NCBI GenBank assembly: GCA_002348725.1
Contig: DEAO01000014.1
Location: 1 to 13,784 of the forward strand
From: Fidelibacterota bacterium UBA2980
GTDB lineage: Bacteria; Fidelibacterota; Marinisomatia; Marinisomatales; Marinisomataceae
Direction: 5' to 3'
Length of the DNA: 13,784 nt
Shown: positions 1 to 9,500 of the stretch, one piece after another
How the letters are laid out: every line of letters starts with the position of its first letter
How positions within the stretch are numbered: the first letter of the stretch is position 1
Notes under the pieces: generated by a model
What the model was told of the DNA's origin: nothing
The model's database searches: none
Seen by the model: the letters and a program-made list of their open reading frames with translations, nothing else
Program-made: the position numbers and the translations under genes

Positions 1-361
1 ATTGTACTTCTGCACTACGTAATTGAAGTAATGCATTATTATATTGTAGCTTTAGATCTGTGTCATCTATCTTTGCTAATATTTCACCTTCAATAACAGA
101 AGATCCATCTGAGAATTTTTTTGAACGATATATGATTTCTCCACCTACTTCGCTTGTGAGTGCAGTTTGTGTGATAGGTTGTGTTGTTCCTGTAGAACTG
201 ATTAAAATTTGATGATTTGTTGGCTTTAGAATTTCTACTTCAACATCGATTGGTGGGGCATCGGTAACCGATTGTGGTTTTGTTTGGCCTAACCAGTATA
301 AAAAGTATGCTATTGCCAGTGCAAATCCGATAATAAATATAGGTCTTATGTATTTCATCAT
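1..361 (-). CDS. RND/HlyD-type periplasmic adaptor (membrane fusion protein), N-terminal part
   Basis: Partial gene: 120 codons are visible and the frame stays open to the left edge. The start is one of two adjacent ATGs (codons beginning at 361 and 358). The protein opens with KYIRP and a single hydrophobic segment (about residues 5-24), which would be an inner-membrane anchor or signal. A Pro-rich linker follows, then a beta-rich stretch containing SEVGGEI and VIEGEILAKID, the usual first half of the barrel-sandwich (lipoyl-like) hybrid domain of AcrA/MexA-type adaptors, and then the start of a helical hairpin (LKLQYNNALLQLRSAEVQ). Such adaptors bridge an inner-membrane RND pump and a TolC-type channel in the periplasm. 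The gene lies 11 bases after the TolC-like gene, so co-transcription is very likely. The transported substrate cannot be told. No good Shine-Dalgarno precedes the start. Confidence 0.88.
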   Translation of the reverse strand, partial: MMKYIRPIFIIGFALAIAYFLYWLGQTKPQSVTDAPPIDVEVEILKPTNHQILISSTGTTQPITQTALTSEVGGEIIYRSKKFSDGSSVIEGEILAKIDDTDLKLQYNNALLQLRSAEVQ

Positions 362-372
362 TTTATAATGCT

Positions 373-1794
373 TTACTTATAGGTAAAGCCCCCTCCAAGT
401 GATAATATTAAGTTTATTCTTTGTTCAATGCGAATTTTTTCTGTAGTAGCTAATATATTTTTTGAATCAAAAAGCATATTATTTGCATTGATTACATCTT
501 CTACGCTTGCAACTCCTCTGTTAAATTCATTTAGAGTAGTATCGTACATTGATTGAGCAATTTCTACATTTTTCTTTACAAGGTTTAAAGAGGATGATGC
601 TGTATTATCAAGCTCAAGATTGGATTCTACTTCTCCATATGCATTTAACAGATCATTCACAAATTGTAGCATCGCAATTTCTTTTTGATTTTTAGCAATT
701 TTCTTGTTTGCAATTAATTTTCCTGAATTAAATACTGGCGCAAAAATTGTCAATCCTCTATTCCACACTTTAAAATTTTCTTCTAATAAATCTTCTAACT
801 CATTTGAAGAACTAGCTGGAGACCCTGATGTTAAACTAAATGTTGGATATAACGATCTCATTGCTTGCTTGTTCAGTGCTTTTGCAGCAAGCATATTATA
901 TTGAGATGCAATTAAATCAGGTCTTCTCTGGATTATATCTGCTGGTAAAACTATTGGTATACTTGGTACATATTCTGGAAATGTATTAGATACCGATAAT
1001 GTTAAGCTTGGATACTCTTGAATCAATACCTTGCTTTGCCTAATAAGCGTATTCAAAACACTTTTCTTATTTTCTAAATCATTCCTTGTAGTGTTAAGTA
1101 TTATTTCAGACTGTTGTAAGAAATTGCTTTTAATAATGCCTTTTTTATAGCGATCAACATATAAATCATAAATAATTTTGGCATTATTATGTTTTTGTTC
1201 TGAATTCTCTACTAATTGTTTTCCCTCAATAATAGCAAAGTATAATTTTGCTGCTTCTGCAGTAAGAGAGAATTGAATATATGTATAATTATATTTTGCA
1301 GATAAATATTGTCTTTTCCCCGCTAATCTTCCTTGTCTTAATTTACCCCACAAATCAATTTCCCATTGAGCATTAAGTGATGCATTATAATTTTCTTGAG
1401 TGAAGGTTGTAATCTCGTCACTCCCACCAAAGAAACTGCTAAAAATAGGAGGGAATCCTGCAGTGTTTTGTTCTGACTCTGTTGCACTTAAACCAATTCC
1501 TATAGAAGGCGCTAAATTTGCAGTTGATATTACTGAAGCTTGTTTTGCAATGCGCGTATTCAACATTGCTTGTTCTAGATTAATATTATTATCTAAAAAT
1601 GCTGATAAAAATTGATTCAAATACTCATCTTGGAATTCATTCCACCAGATTTCTGATATATTAGGTGTAATCGATATGTTTGATTCCCATGATTCTGGAA
1701 TCTGGCTGTCTAGCACTATCTCTGGATCAATTGCTTTTTGCGTTGCACATCCAATGATAAAAAACATAATGATTATTTTATTAATGTTATTCAT
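373..1794 (-). CDS. TolC/NodT-family outer-membrane efflux lipoprotein
   Basis: The product is 473 aa, a normal length for NodT-type outer membrane factors. The N-terminus is a lipoprotein signal with lipobox IIGC, acylated Cys at residue 16. Next comes the WWNEFQDEYLNQFL element typical of the start of the family, then two repeated OEP domains rich in long helices. The QRRPDL motif (in PADIIQRRPDL) near the middle is a hallmark of NodT-type factors, and LNEFNRGVASVEDVINA in the last helical hairpin is the usual second-repeat motif. The protein would form the trimeric outer-membrane/periplasmic channel of a tripartite efflux system, working with the adaptor encoded just downstream. Its ATG overlaps the TAA of the upstream DUF2878-like gene by one base (TAATG), so translational coupling is likely. 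Putting the outer-membrane factor before the adaptor is a common order in Bacteroidota-type RND operons. Confidence 0.93.
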   Translation of the reverse strand: MNNINKIIIMFFIIGCATQKAIDPEIVLDSQIPESWESNISITPNISEIWWNEFQDEYLNQFLSAFLDNNINLEQAMLNTRIAKQASVISTANLAPSIGIGLSATESEQNTAGFPPIFSSFFGGSDEITTFTQENYNASLNAQWEIDLWGKLRQGRLAGKRQYLSAKYNYTYIQFSLTAEAAKLYFAIIEGKQLVENSEQKHNNAKIIYDLYVDRYKKGIIKSNFLQQSEIILNTTRNDLENKKSVLNTLIRQSKVLIQEYPSLTLSVSNTFPEYVPSIPIVLPADIIQRRPDLIASQYNMLAAKALNKQAMRSLYPTFSLTSGSPASSSNELEDLLEENFKVWNRGLTIFAPVFNSGKLIANKKIAKNQKEIAMLQFVNDLLNAYGEVESNLELDNTASSSLNLVKKNVEIAQSMYDTTLNEFNRGVASVEDVINANNMLFDSKNILATTEKIRIEQRINLILSLGGGFTYK

Positions 1795-2330
1795 TATTCA
1801 TTCATTAAGTATTCAGAAACTTTAAACAACAAAAGAAAGCTAATGGACCAAGTAATTGATATGATTATATAACTGCTATTTTCTGGCATAATTGTAACTG
1901 CATTAATTTTTTCTCCACCTATATATGCCAATGGAGCTAAAAGACCATAAAATCCTATTAATGGATATTTCCCCTTTAAATACTTCATTGCATAATTGAC
2001 TTGAGATGCAAATCCTGCCCACATACACAAAATCCATATTGGAGCAAAATTAGGTAGAGCACTAATAACACTATTATATTGAACAATATTCATTATTGCA
2101 AATCCTGAATCGACAACAATCCCAAGCAACACTGAAAAAATAATTAGTTTTAGTTCTTTATCTCTGTTGTAAGCAATAATAGAGAAATGAAGTAATAAAA
2201 ATATTATAGTTACAATTGGTGCTAGTAATGGCATCTCTAATGCAGGGGTTGATGCACAGCAAATCCATACTACAGAAAAACCAAAGTAGTTTATGATTGG
2301 CCCTCTTTGTTTGATAATAAAATTAATCAT
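1794..2330 (-). CDS. DUF2878-like polytopic membrane protein
   Basis: The product is 178 aa with about six hydrophobic segments (roughly residues 14-29, 32-52, 60-80, 90-108, 122-140 and 152-172) and no export signal, so an inner-membrane protein is expected. Size, the early Trp-Ile-Cys-Cys segment, the MWAGFASQVN helix and the GGEKIN segment agree with my memory of DUF2878, a family with no known biochemical function. From general knowledge, DUF2878 genes in marine Gammaproteobacteria often sit in stress or light-response clusters with photolyase, cyclopropane-fatty-acid synthase and SRPBCC genes; here only the SRPBCC partner is visible. The ATG shares ATGA with the upstream SRPBCC stop and its own TAA shares a base with the TolC-like start, so the three are translationally coupled. 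The family call is from recognition alone; the membrane topology is the firmer part. Confidence 0.7.
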   Translation of the reverse strand: MINFIIKQRGPIINYFGFSVVWICCASTPALEMPLLAPIVTIIFLLLHFSIIAYNRDKELKLIIFSVLLGIVVDSGFAIMNIVQYNSVISALPNFAPIWILCMWAGFASQVNYAMKYLKGKYPLIGFYGLLAPLAYIGGEKINAVTIMPENSSYIIISITWSISFLLLFKVSEYLMNE

Positions 2331-2797
2331 TTTTTAAATTTTTCTTCTATCACCTTAAATCTAAAGCTAAATATCTTGTTTAACTGAGGTTTAATCATTA
2401 ATGGATGCACTAATTCTCTTAAAATCTGCACTGGAAGAGCATAATGTATTTCGTCTATCATTTTGACCTGGCCATTTATCTCTTTAAAAGAATGTTTGTG
2501 ATGCCAATAGCTATACGGCCCTTTGAGTTGTTCATCGATAAACATTTCATTTTTCTTATAAGATGTAATCATTGTCCTCCATCTTGTTGGGAAGCCCATA
2601 ATTTTTACTATATAATCAATAATAGCACCTTCTTTCATCTTAATTGGTTTTGGCGTAATGATATTAAAACCCATTGATGGAGGAGTAATTTTTTCAAGGT
2701 TTTCTGGTCTAGAAAAAAAATCAAAAACATTATCAATATTGTCATCAATAATTTGTTCTGTTTTGAAAGTATATATTTTTGGTTTTCTAAAAATCAT
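2327..2797 (-). CDS. SRPBCC-fold (START/Bet v1-like) protein
   Basis: The product is 156 aa with no signal peptide, so it is probably cytosolic. It shows the pattern of the SRPBCC subgroup related to cyclase/dehydrases and the N-terminal half of some YfcH-like epimerases: FFSRPENLEKITPPSMGF near residues 27-44, MKEGAIIDYIVKIMGFPTRW, then DEQLKGPYSYWHHKHSF and MIDEIHYALP. The fold is a small hydrophobic-ligand pocket; no ligand or reaction can be assigned. It is the first protein gene of the minus-strand operon. Its start lies 26 bases from the 3' end of tRNA-Phe, leaving no room for a normal promoter between them. Its TGA overlaps the next start by 4 bases (ATGA). It may work with the DUF2878-like membrane protein, since the two are coupled; that is inference. 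Confidence 0.8.
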   Translation of the reverse strand: MIFRKPKIYTFKTEQIIDDNIDNVFDFFSRPENLEKITPPSMGFNIITPKPIKMKEGAIIDYIVKIMGFPTRWRTMITSYKKNEMFIDEQLKGPYSYWHHKHSFKEINGQVKMIDEIHYALPVQILRELVHPLMIKPQLNKIFSFRFKVIEEKFKK

Positions 2798-2799
2798 AA

Positions 2800-2820
2800 T
2801 TTTTTACAAGGCTTAAAAAA
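2800..2820 (-). terminator. AT-rich inverted repeat with T-run after tRNA-Phe
   Basis: A perfect 7-base inverted repeat (TTTTTTA / TAAAAAA on the minus strand) with a 7-base loop fills most of the gap between the tRNA 3' end and the SRPBCC start. Read from the tRNA, a run of six T follows three bases after the discriminator base. The tRNA's own GC-rich T-arm and acceptor stem ahead of this T-run could act as a partial terminator or processing site. The hairpin itself is all A-T and weak, so termination is uncertain. Confidence 0.3.
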
Positions 2821-2823
2821 GAG

Positions 2824-2896
<73 letters not shown>

Positions 2897-2921
2897 GTGT
2901 AAAAAGTTTCAAAAAATACAA

Positions 2922-2927
2922 ATTATA
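2922..2927 (-). promoter_or_regulatory. Candidate -10 box for tRNA-Phe and the minus-strand operon
   Basis: TATAAT is present on the minus strand 25 bases upstream of the tRNA 5' end, a good position for a -10 box giving a short leader. The expected -35 position, about 17 bases further upstream, is only AT-rich (ATTTAT-like), so support is limited. The same 71-base divergent spacer (2897-2967) must also hold the promoter for the rdgB-sprA operon; no convincing plus-strand promoter could be picked in it. Confidence 0.35.
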
Positions 2928-2967
2928 AGTTATTTAAAAAACACATAAATATTTATTAGTTTCAGAA

Positions 2968-3567
2968 GTGAAAGAAATTGTTATAGCATCTTCTAACAAA
3001 CATAAAGTTTCAGAAATTACCCAAAAGATTCATTCCTATTTCCAAAAAATATATTCTTTATCAGATTTTCCTAAAATTGGAGATATAAAAGAAGATGGAA
3101 ACTCTGTCCTTGAAAATTCGTTTATAAAATCAAGGGTCACATTTGATTATACAAATATTCCATCTGTTGCTGATGATACAGCACTGGAAGTTGATTATTT
3201 AAATGGAGATCCTGGGCTTTTTACTGCGCGATATGCAGGAGAAAATGTAACCTATGATGATAATATGAACAAACTTTTAAATGCGATGGATGGAGTTCCC
3301 TTTGATAATAGAACGGCTCGATTTAGAACCGTAGTTACATATGTGGATGGTGGAATAAATGATTTTTTTGTTGAAGGTATTTTAGAAGGATATATTCTAG
3401 AAGAAAAACAAGGCGAATTTGGCTTTGGCTATGATCCAGTTTTTTTTGTGCCAGAAAAAGGAAAATCTTTAGCAAGTATCTCATCAGAGATTAAAAATGA
3501 AATTAGTCATCGTGGTCTTGCAATTGATAAATTCAAAAATAAGATTAATCAACTATCCAATGTATAG
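2968..3567 (+). CDS. rdgB: RdgB/HAM1-type non-canonical purine NTP pyrophosphatase
   Basis: The product is 199 aa, normal length for this family. RdgB hydrolyses dITP, ITP and XTP to monophosphates plus pyrophosphate, keeping deaminated purines out of DNA and RNA, in the cytosol. Visible signature elements are SSNKHK at the N-terminus (Ser9, Asn10, Lys13 for nucleotide binding), the metal/catalytic pair Asp69-Asp70 in ADDTALEV, GDPGLFTARYAGE, GFGYDPVF (residues 152-159) and SHRG (180-183). The usual ADDSGLEV is changed to ADDTALEV, with both Asp kept, so activity is expected. The start is GTG at 2968, placing the conserved KEIVIASSN strand directly at the N-terminus. It is the first gene of the six-gene plus-strand operon and its 3' end overlaps the sprA start by 8 bases. 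The promoter must lie in the 71-base spacer shared with tRNA-Phe. Confidence 0.95.
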   Translation: MKEIVIASSNKHKVSEITQKIHSYFQKIYSLSDFPKIGDIKEDGNSVLENSFIKSRVTFDYTNIPSVADDTALEVDYLNGDPGLFTARYAGENVTYDDNMNKLLNAMDGVPFDNRTARFRTVVTYVDGGINDFFVEGILEGYILEEKQGEFGFGYDPVFFVPEKGKSLASISSEIKNEISHRGLAIDKFKNKINQLSNV

Positions 3568-6500
3568 AATATTTTTATTGTTTTATTTAATATGTATACC
3601 AAATCTATTGTTTGGTTCTGATAATTTTATTACTGATCCTTTTTCCAAATCAAAAAAAATTAATTTTTGTCTGAATGATATATCTAATTATCCAATTGGA
3701 ATTTTTAATCCTAAATCATCTCTATTGAGCTATAAAGTAAATTTAAATACTACATCCAAAATTATATCTATTAGTGAATCTGTTTTTAATAATAGAAATA
3801 TACTTCCTTATACAGCATCTGTAGAGGATTATTTTGATAAACTTTATACCATAAACCAAAAATATAATTTTAGTAAACCATTCAATTATTCTGCATCAGA
3901 TACAACGCAATATAGTTCTGGGAAAGGTCAATATGTTGAAATAGCAGACTTTGATATTGGTAGACTTGGTAGAGCTTCTTTGAGGGTTCAAGGAAATATT
4001 AGTTTACAAGGAAAACTAGTTAATCAAGATCAAGAGCTGGTTAGATCATCATACAAAGAACGAGAACAAACAAACTTTAAATTTGATCAAAAACAGCAAC
4101 TAAATGTTCAGGGGAAAATTGGTGATCAAGTTACAATCTCTTTAGATCAAAACTCTGAACGTGATTTTGATTGGGAAAATACTGTTCGTATTGATTATCA
4201 AGGTAAAGAAGATGATATTCTTCAAAAGTTAGAAGCAGGAAATATATCTCTTTCGTTACCTGCGACTGAGTTTGTAACATTTTCAGGACAAAATAGAGGA
4301 TTATTCGGTGTAAAAGCAATTACACAGCTTGGCCCTGTTAATGTAACGAGTATTGCATCACTTGAACGTACAAAAAAGGCATCTCAAAAATATAAAGGCA
4401 CTGCACAATTAGAACAAAAGCGTGTTCAAGATTATGAATATAAGAAAAACTTATATTTCTTTATACATGAATGGTTTCGTAATGGTTCAACAGATATAAT
4501 AGATGATGGTTTTCAATTAAATGTACCCCCATACTATCCACTTAATAACGGATTGCACAATATAGGAAATCTTGTGGTGAAAAATTTTGAATTGTACAAA
4601 ATTGATGCATCAAATAATCCTGCTGCAGATCCTGGTATTGCATACATCAATCCAAATGATATAGAGTATTATAGCGACAGTAGCAAAGAAGGAGCATTTA
4701 TTCGATTAGAAAGAGGTTCAGATTATCAGATTAATGAAGATTTAGGTTTTATAAGAATGCAGAATAGTTTACAAAATGAAATTATTGGTGCCCATTTTGA
4801 TTTAGCAGATAGAACAACTGGGAATATAGTTTTAACCGTTGGTTTAGATATTGGAGAAGATGAAAATGATACTTTAATACTTAAAATGATTAAACCACAG
4901 TCATCTCATCCAAACCATCCATCTTGGGATTTAATGTTTAAGAATGTTTACTATTTAGGTGCAGTAAATATAGATCAAAATAGTCTTGATGTAAGGATAG
5001 TGGACAATTTTTCTACTCCAGTAAGCGATAGATCTGATGCTGGCGATACTTTCTTGAATTTGTTTGGATTAGATAGTTTAAATCAAGCAGGAGGTTCAAC
5101 TCCAGATGAAATTATTGATCTTAATAATCCAAATATTGTTAATATTAAATCAGGAGAAATTCATTTTCCTTCTCTTTTACCTTTTGTATCCGATAATACT
5201 ATTGATGGAGGAAATAATAATACTAATCTTAGCTCACTATTACAGTCCGGTAAGATGTATACCACTACAAATCGTACAGAATATACTGGTGATTCACGTT
5301 TTACAATTGAAGCAAATTATACCAGTCCAAACGCTGCTATTAATTTAGGATTTACTTTAGTTGAAGGCAGTGAAGAGATTTATTTTAATGGAGAAAAACT
5401 TAAACGCGGATCAGATTATCAGATTGATTATTTCTCAGGTATGATTGTGCTTAATACTAATATTGATCCCAATGGAGATTTAGAAATTGTTTATGATAAA
5501 CACGATTTAGTTACTTTTGATAGAAAAATTATGGTTGGTTCTAGAGCTCAAGTTGATTTTGATGAGAATTCTTTCTTAGGAATGACAGCATTATACTACA
5601 ATCAAGATATCGTAAATAAAAAAGTAGAAGTAGGATTTGAACCAATTCAAAATTTTATATGGGATATTAATGGAAGATATGAACGTGATTTAGAAAATTT
5701 ATCTGCATCATTAAATAATTCAAATATTTTTAGTGCTGAAAAATTATCTCGATTTACAATTGAAGGAGAAATAGCACAAGTCTTACCAAACCCTAATTCA
5801 ATTTCTAATGCTTCTACTGGAGATAAAAATGGAGTTGCATATATTGATGATTTTGAAGGGTCAAAACGTATTACAAATCCGTCAATCTTACGTAGATTTT
5901 GGCATAAATCTTCTGCGCCTCTAGATATTCAAAATAATAATCAAGAATTCAATCAACGCAATAGATTAAAGATGTATTGGTATAATCCTTTCTCTCAAAT
6001 ATTGACCAATAATATCTGGCCAAATGTATCTACATCTCAAAGAGCACAAAATTTAACAACTGATATATTGGTAATGAATTTTGAACCATATGAACATCAA
6101 CAAGTATCTAATCCTGATTCATTGTGGGCTGGAATTACGGCTCCAATGTTTATTGGAGACTACGATCAAACCAGGACAAAATTTGTTGAAATTTGGCTAC
6201 GCGGAGATTCTGGAAATTTGACAGTCGATTTAGGTAAGATTAGTGAAGATTATGATGGAAATGGCACCCTTAACAATGAAGATATACCAGATGCTGGTTT
6301 GGCACTTGGTAATGGTTTTTTAGAGGATAATGAAGATACTGGCTTAGATGGATGTTTTGATTTATTTGAAGATGGTTGGGGCCATTGTTTAGATAGTAGC
6401 GGTTTAAATTATCAAGATTATTTATCGTCTGGAGAATCAGTAATTATCAATGCATCCTCTGATATTAATCCAAATGATCCAAATGGTGATAATTGGGATT

Positions 6501-9500
6501 ACTTAGAAGGAAGTTCAAACTATGAATTTGTTAATGGAACAGAAGGGAATGGTACTGGTGATCGAATTCAACCAGGAGGTAAATACCCTGATTCTGAAGA
6601 TTTAGATAAGTCAGGATTTTTAGATAGAACTAATGATTATTTTACAAAAACGATTTCTTTGAGCGACACAACGTATATTGCAGGTTCGACAGAAGTTGAT
6701 GGCGTTCAAACTGGATGGAAACTTGTTAGAATTCCAATTAGTCATTTTACTAAAGTACAAGATATTACTTTGAGTGAGATAAGATATCTAAGATTGATAG
6801 TATCTGGTGTTAATCAAGCTTCTACTTTGGAAATAGCAAGAATAGAGTTAGTAGGTAATACATGGGAATCAATGGGGACATCGCTTGTATCAGATAATGA
6901 ATATACAGTTCAAGATAGTACTTTCTTAGTTACAGTTGTTAATGATGAAGATAACCCTGATTATATACCGCCTAAAGGCGTATATGGTGAGTATGATGAA
7001 ATCAATCAAATCAGATCAAAAGAACAATCACTCGTTTTAAAATTTGATAATCTTAATCCTGATAACAAAGGTGCTGCAAAAAAAATACTTTCTTTTGAAA
7101 ATAGTGAGAAAGCACAAAGTTTTTTAATCTATGATAAAATGAAAATGTATGTACACGGTAATAGCGTAGATATAGAAGAGAATGAAACTGATGTTCAATT
7201 ATTTATCGAATTCGGTAATGGAGAAGAGTATTATCGATTGAGTCAACCAGTTTATGATGGGTGGGATGAAGATCAAAATCGTAATTCTATTGATTTAGAT
7301 TTAGATTGGTTGACACAGCTAAAAAATACTGATGAAAGTTCGCTTGAAAAAATTAATCCTAATGATACTTTTGTTGATTCAACAAATTATAAACGTTATT
7401 CATTCATTGATGATAACAATGATGAATACAAAAAAGTAGAAATTTTAGGTAACCCTTCACTTTCTCGATTGCAATATTTTATTGTTGGCGTTGAAAATAG
7501 TTCCGAACACCCTATTACCGGAGAATTATGGATTGATGAGTTACGACTTAGTGGAGTTAAGAAAGAAAGAGGTACAGCTGTACGTTTAAAATCAGAATTT
7601 AATTTGTCTGATCTTAATCGAAGTACATTATCATATGTCAGAAAAGATGCTGATTTCCATATCTTACAAGAACGTCTTGGAAGCAATGTGAGCACTGAGA
7701 CATTTATATTTACCAATCAGATTGAATTAGGAAAATTTTTACCACAAAATCTTGGAATTGCTTTTCCTGTTAATGTGACATATAATATGCAAAACAATAC
7801 TCCAAAATTTTTACCTGGTACGGATATTAGAACTGGGTCTAGTGCACCCGATTCAGTGATTACGCAATCTTCTACGATAAGTATGAATGGTAAAATTTCT
7901 AAAAAAATAAAATCAGAAAATCCTTTTATTAGATATACTATTGATAATTTGAGTACCACGTTTAATGCATCAACACAGAATCGATCTGATGAAATTATGA
8001 AACGTGTCGATACAGATAGATTTACTACCAGCCTAGACTACAATCTCAGGTTTCCAAGTGATAATTATATCGAAGCTTTTCAGTGGTTAGAGAAAGTGCC
8101 TATTGTGGGTGATAATATGAGTAAAACAAAGTTTTTTTATACTCCTAGCTCATTTAATAGTAGCATTAAATTGAATCAAAGTTTAGTTGAAAAACAGTCT
8201 AGATCAGTAGAAGATGTGGTTGATGATTTTAATCTAGGATTAACCAGAAATTTTAGTGTTGCTTATAAGGTGTTTGATAATCTTCAACTTAATTATAATA
8301 AAAATATACAAAGCGATATGGCAGAATATCGTGATGAAGTTCTTAAAGCATTAACAGATTTTGAGACTGGAGATAGAACAAATAATACTGAATCATTTGC
8401 TTCTAATTTCTCACCTAAATGGATTTCTTGGTTTTCACCGAACTTTACATATAATGCTAATTATTCATGGAACAAGCCTAAATCTAGCGTTTTTGATGGA
8501 GCAAATATTGTTTCAGTAAGAAATAGTGGATTTAGCTTTAGCCTTTCTCCAACTGAAGTAATTGAAATATTTTATACTCCAGCTTCTAAGAGAAATACAG
8601 CTGCTTCTAAAACACGAACACGATCCAGAGAAGATATAGGATCTGCGTCTGTTGACATGGGAGATGATGATTTAGAAAAATCTGATGAATCTGATAAAAA
8701 GAATTCTGAAAGAAAAAACAAAAGAAAAATAAATGATAGTCTTAGAATGGAAAAAATATATGGTTGGTCAAAAAAGATAGAACCATTATCATTTACCATA
8801 AATAATACAACAAATTTAAGTTCAAATGGAGTACAGGGCAGCGTTCCTTTAAATTATAGGCTTGGATTCTCCGATTCACATGATTTAGAATATGCTCCTG
8901 AGATTGGTTTAAATACTGGAGTTGATGATATTAAAAAATCATTATCTATTAGAAGTGGAATAAAATTTAACTCAAATACATCTATGAGCATTTCATTTTC
9001 TGAAAGCATTTCTTCCAATTTAAATGGCTATGGTATTGATATTAGATCAGTCAACAGAGACTATTTTTCTTATGGTGAACACTTGTCTAATGGGTTACCA
9101 TTTTCAAATTGGTCATTTCGCATTGGAGGACTTGAGAGAATCAAATTGATTAATCCTTATGTAAAATCTCTTTCAATGGAACATGCATTTAATGGCAAGC
9201 AAACTGTTTCATGGAGATTCAATGAAGCAGGAACCAGTGATATTGGTTTATTCCAAATATCTTCTTTTATCGATAGTAAAAATGATGATATACAATTTTC
9301 TCGCATAACAAGAAGCTTTGCTCCGTTAATTGGTATCACTACTTCTTTTAAAAATGGAATTTCAACAAATATTAGAAATAATATAACCCATACACTTGAT
9401 GAAGTTGCAAATGGATTAACTTATATATCAGAGAATAGTATACTTGCAAGCATTACATATAATTTTAATAGAGGAATTCGTATCCCATTACCATTTACAG

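Noticed and set aside
704..904. Plus-strand open frame opposite the TolC-like gene
   Set aside because: Antisense shadow of a well-supported gene; no family resemblance.
3497..3559. Upstream in-frame ATG extending SprA by 21 residues
   Set aside because: It lies 71 bases inside rdgB and would bury a clear signal peptide behind 21 extra residues; the ATG at 3560 gives a normal export signal.
7396..7959. Two back-to-back minus-strand open frames inside sprA
   Set aside because: They lie opposite a strongly supported SprA coding frame and their translations show no recognisable domain or plausible composition.
8572..8799. Minus-strand open frame opposite the charged SprA segment
   Set aside because: Its hydrophobic and Ser-rich translation is the complement of the Lys/Glu/Asp codons of SprA; no independent evidence of a gene.
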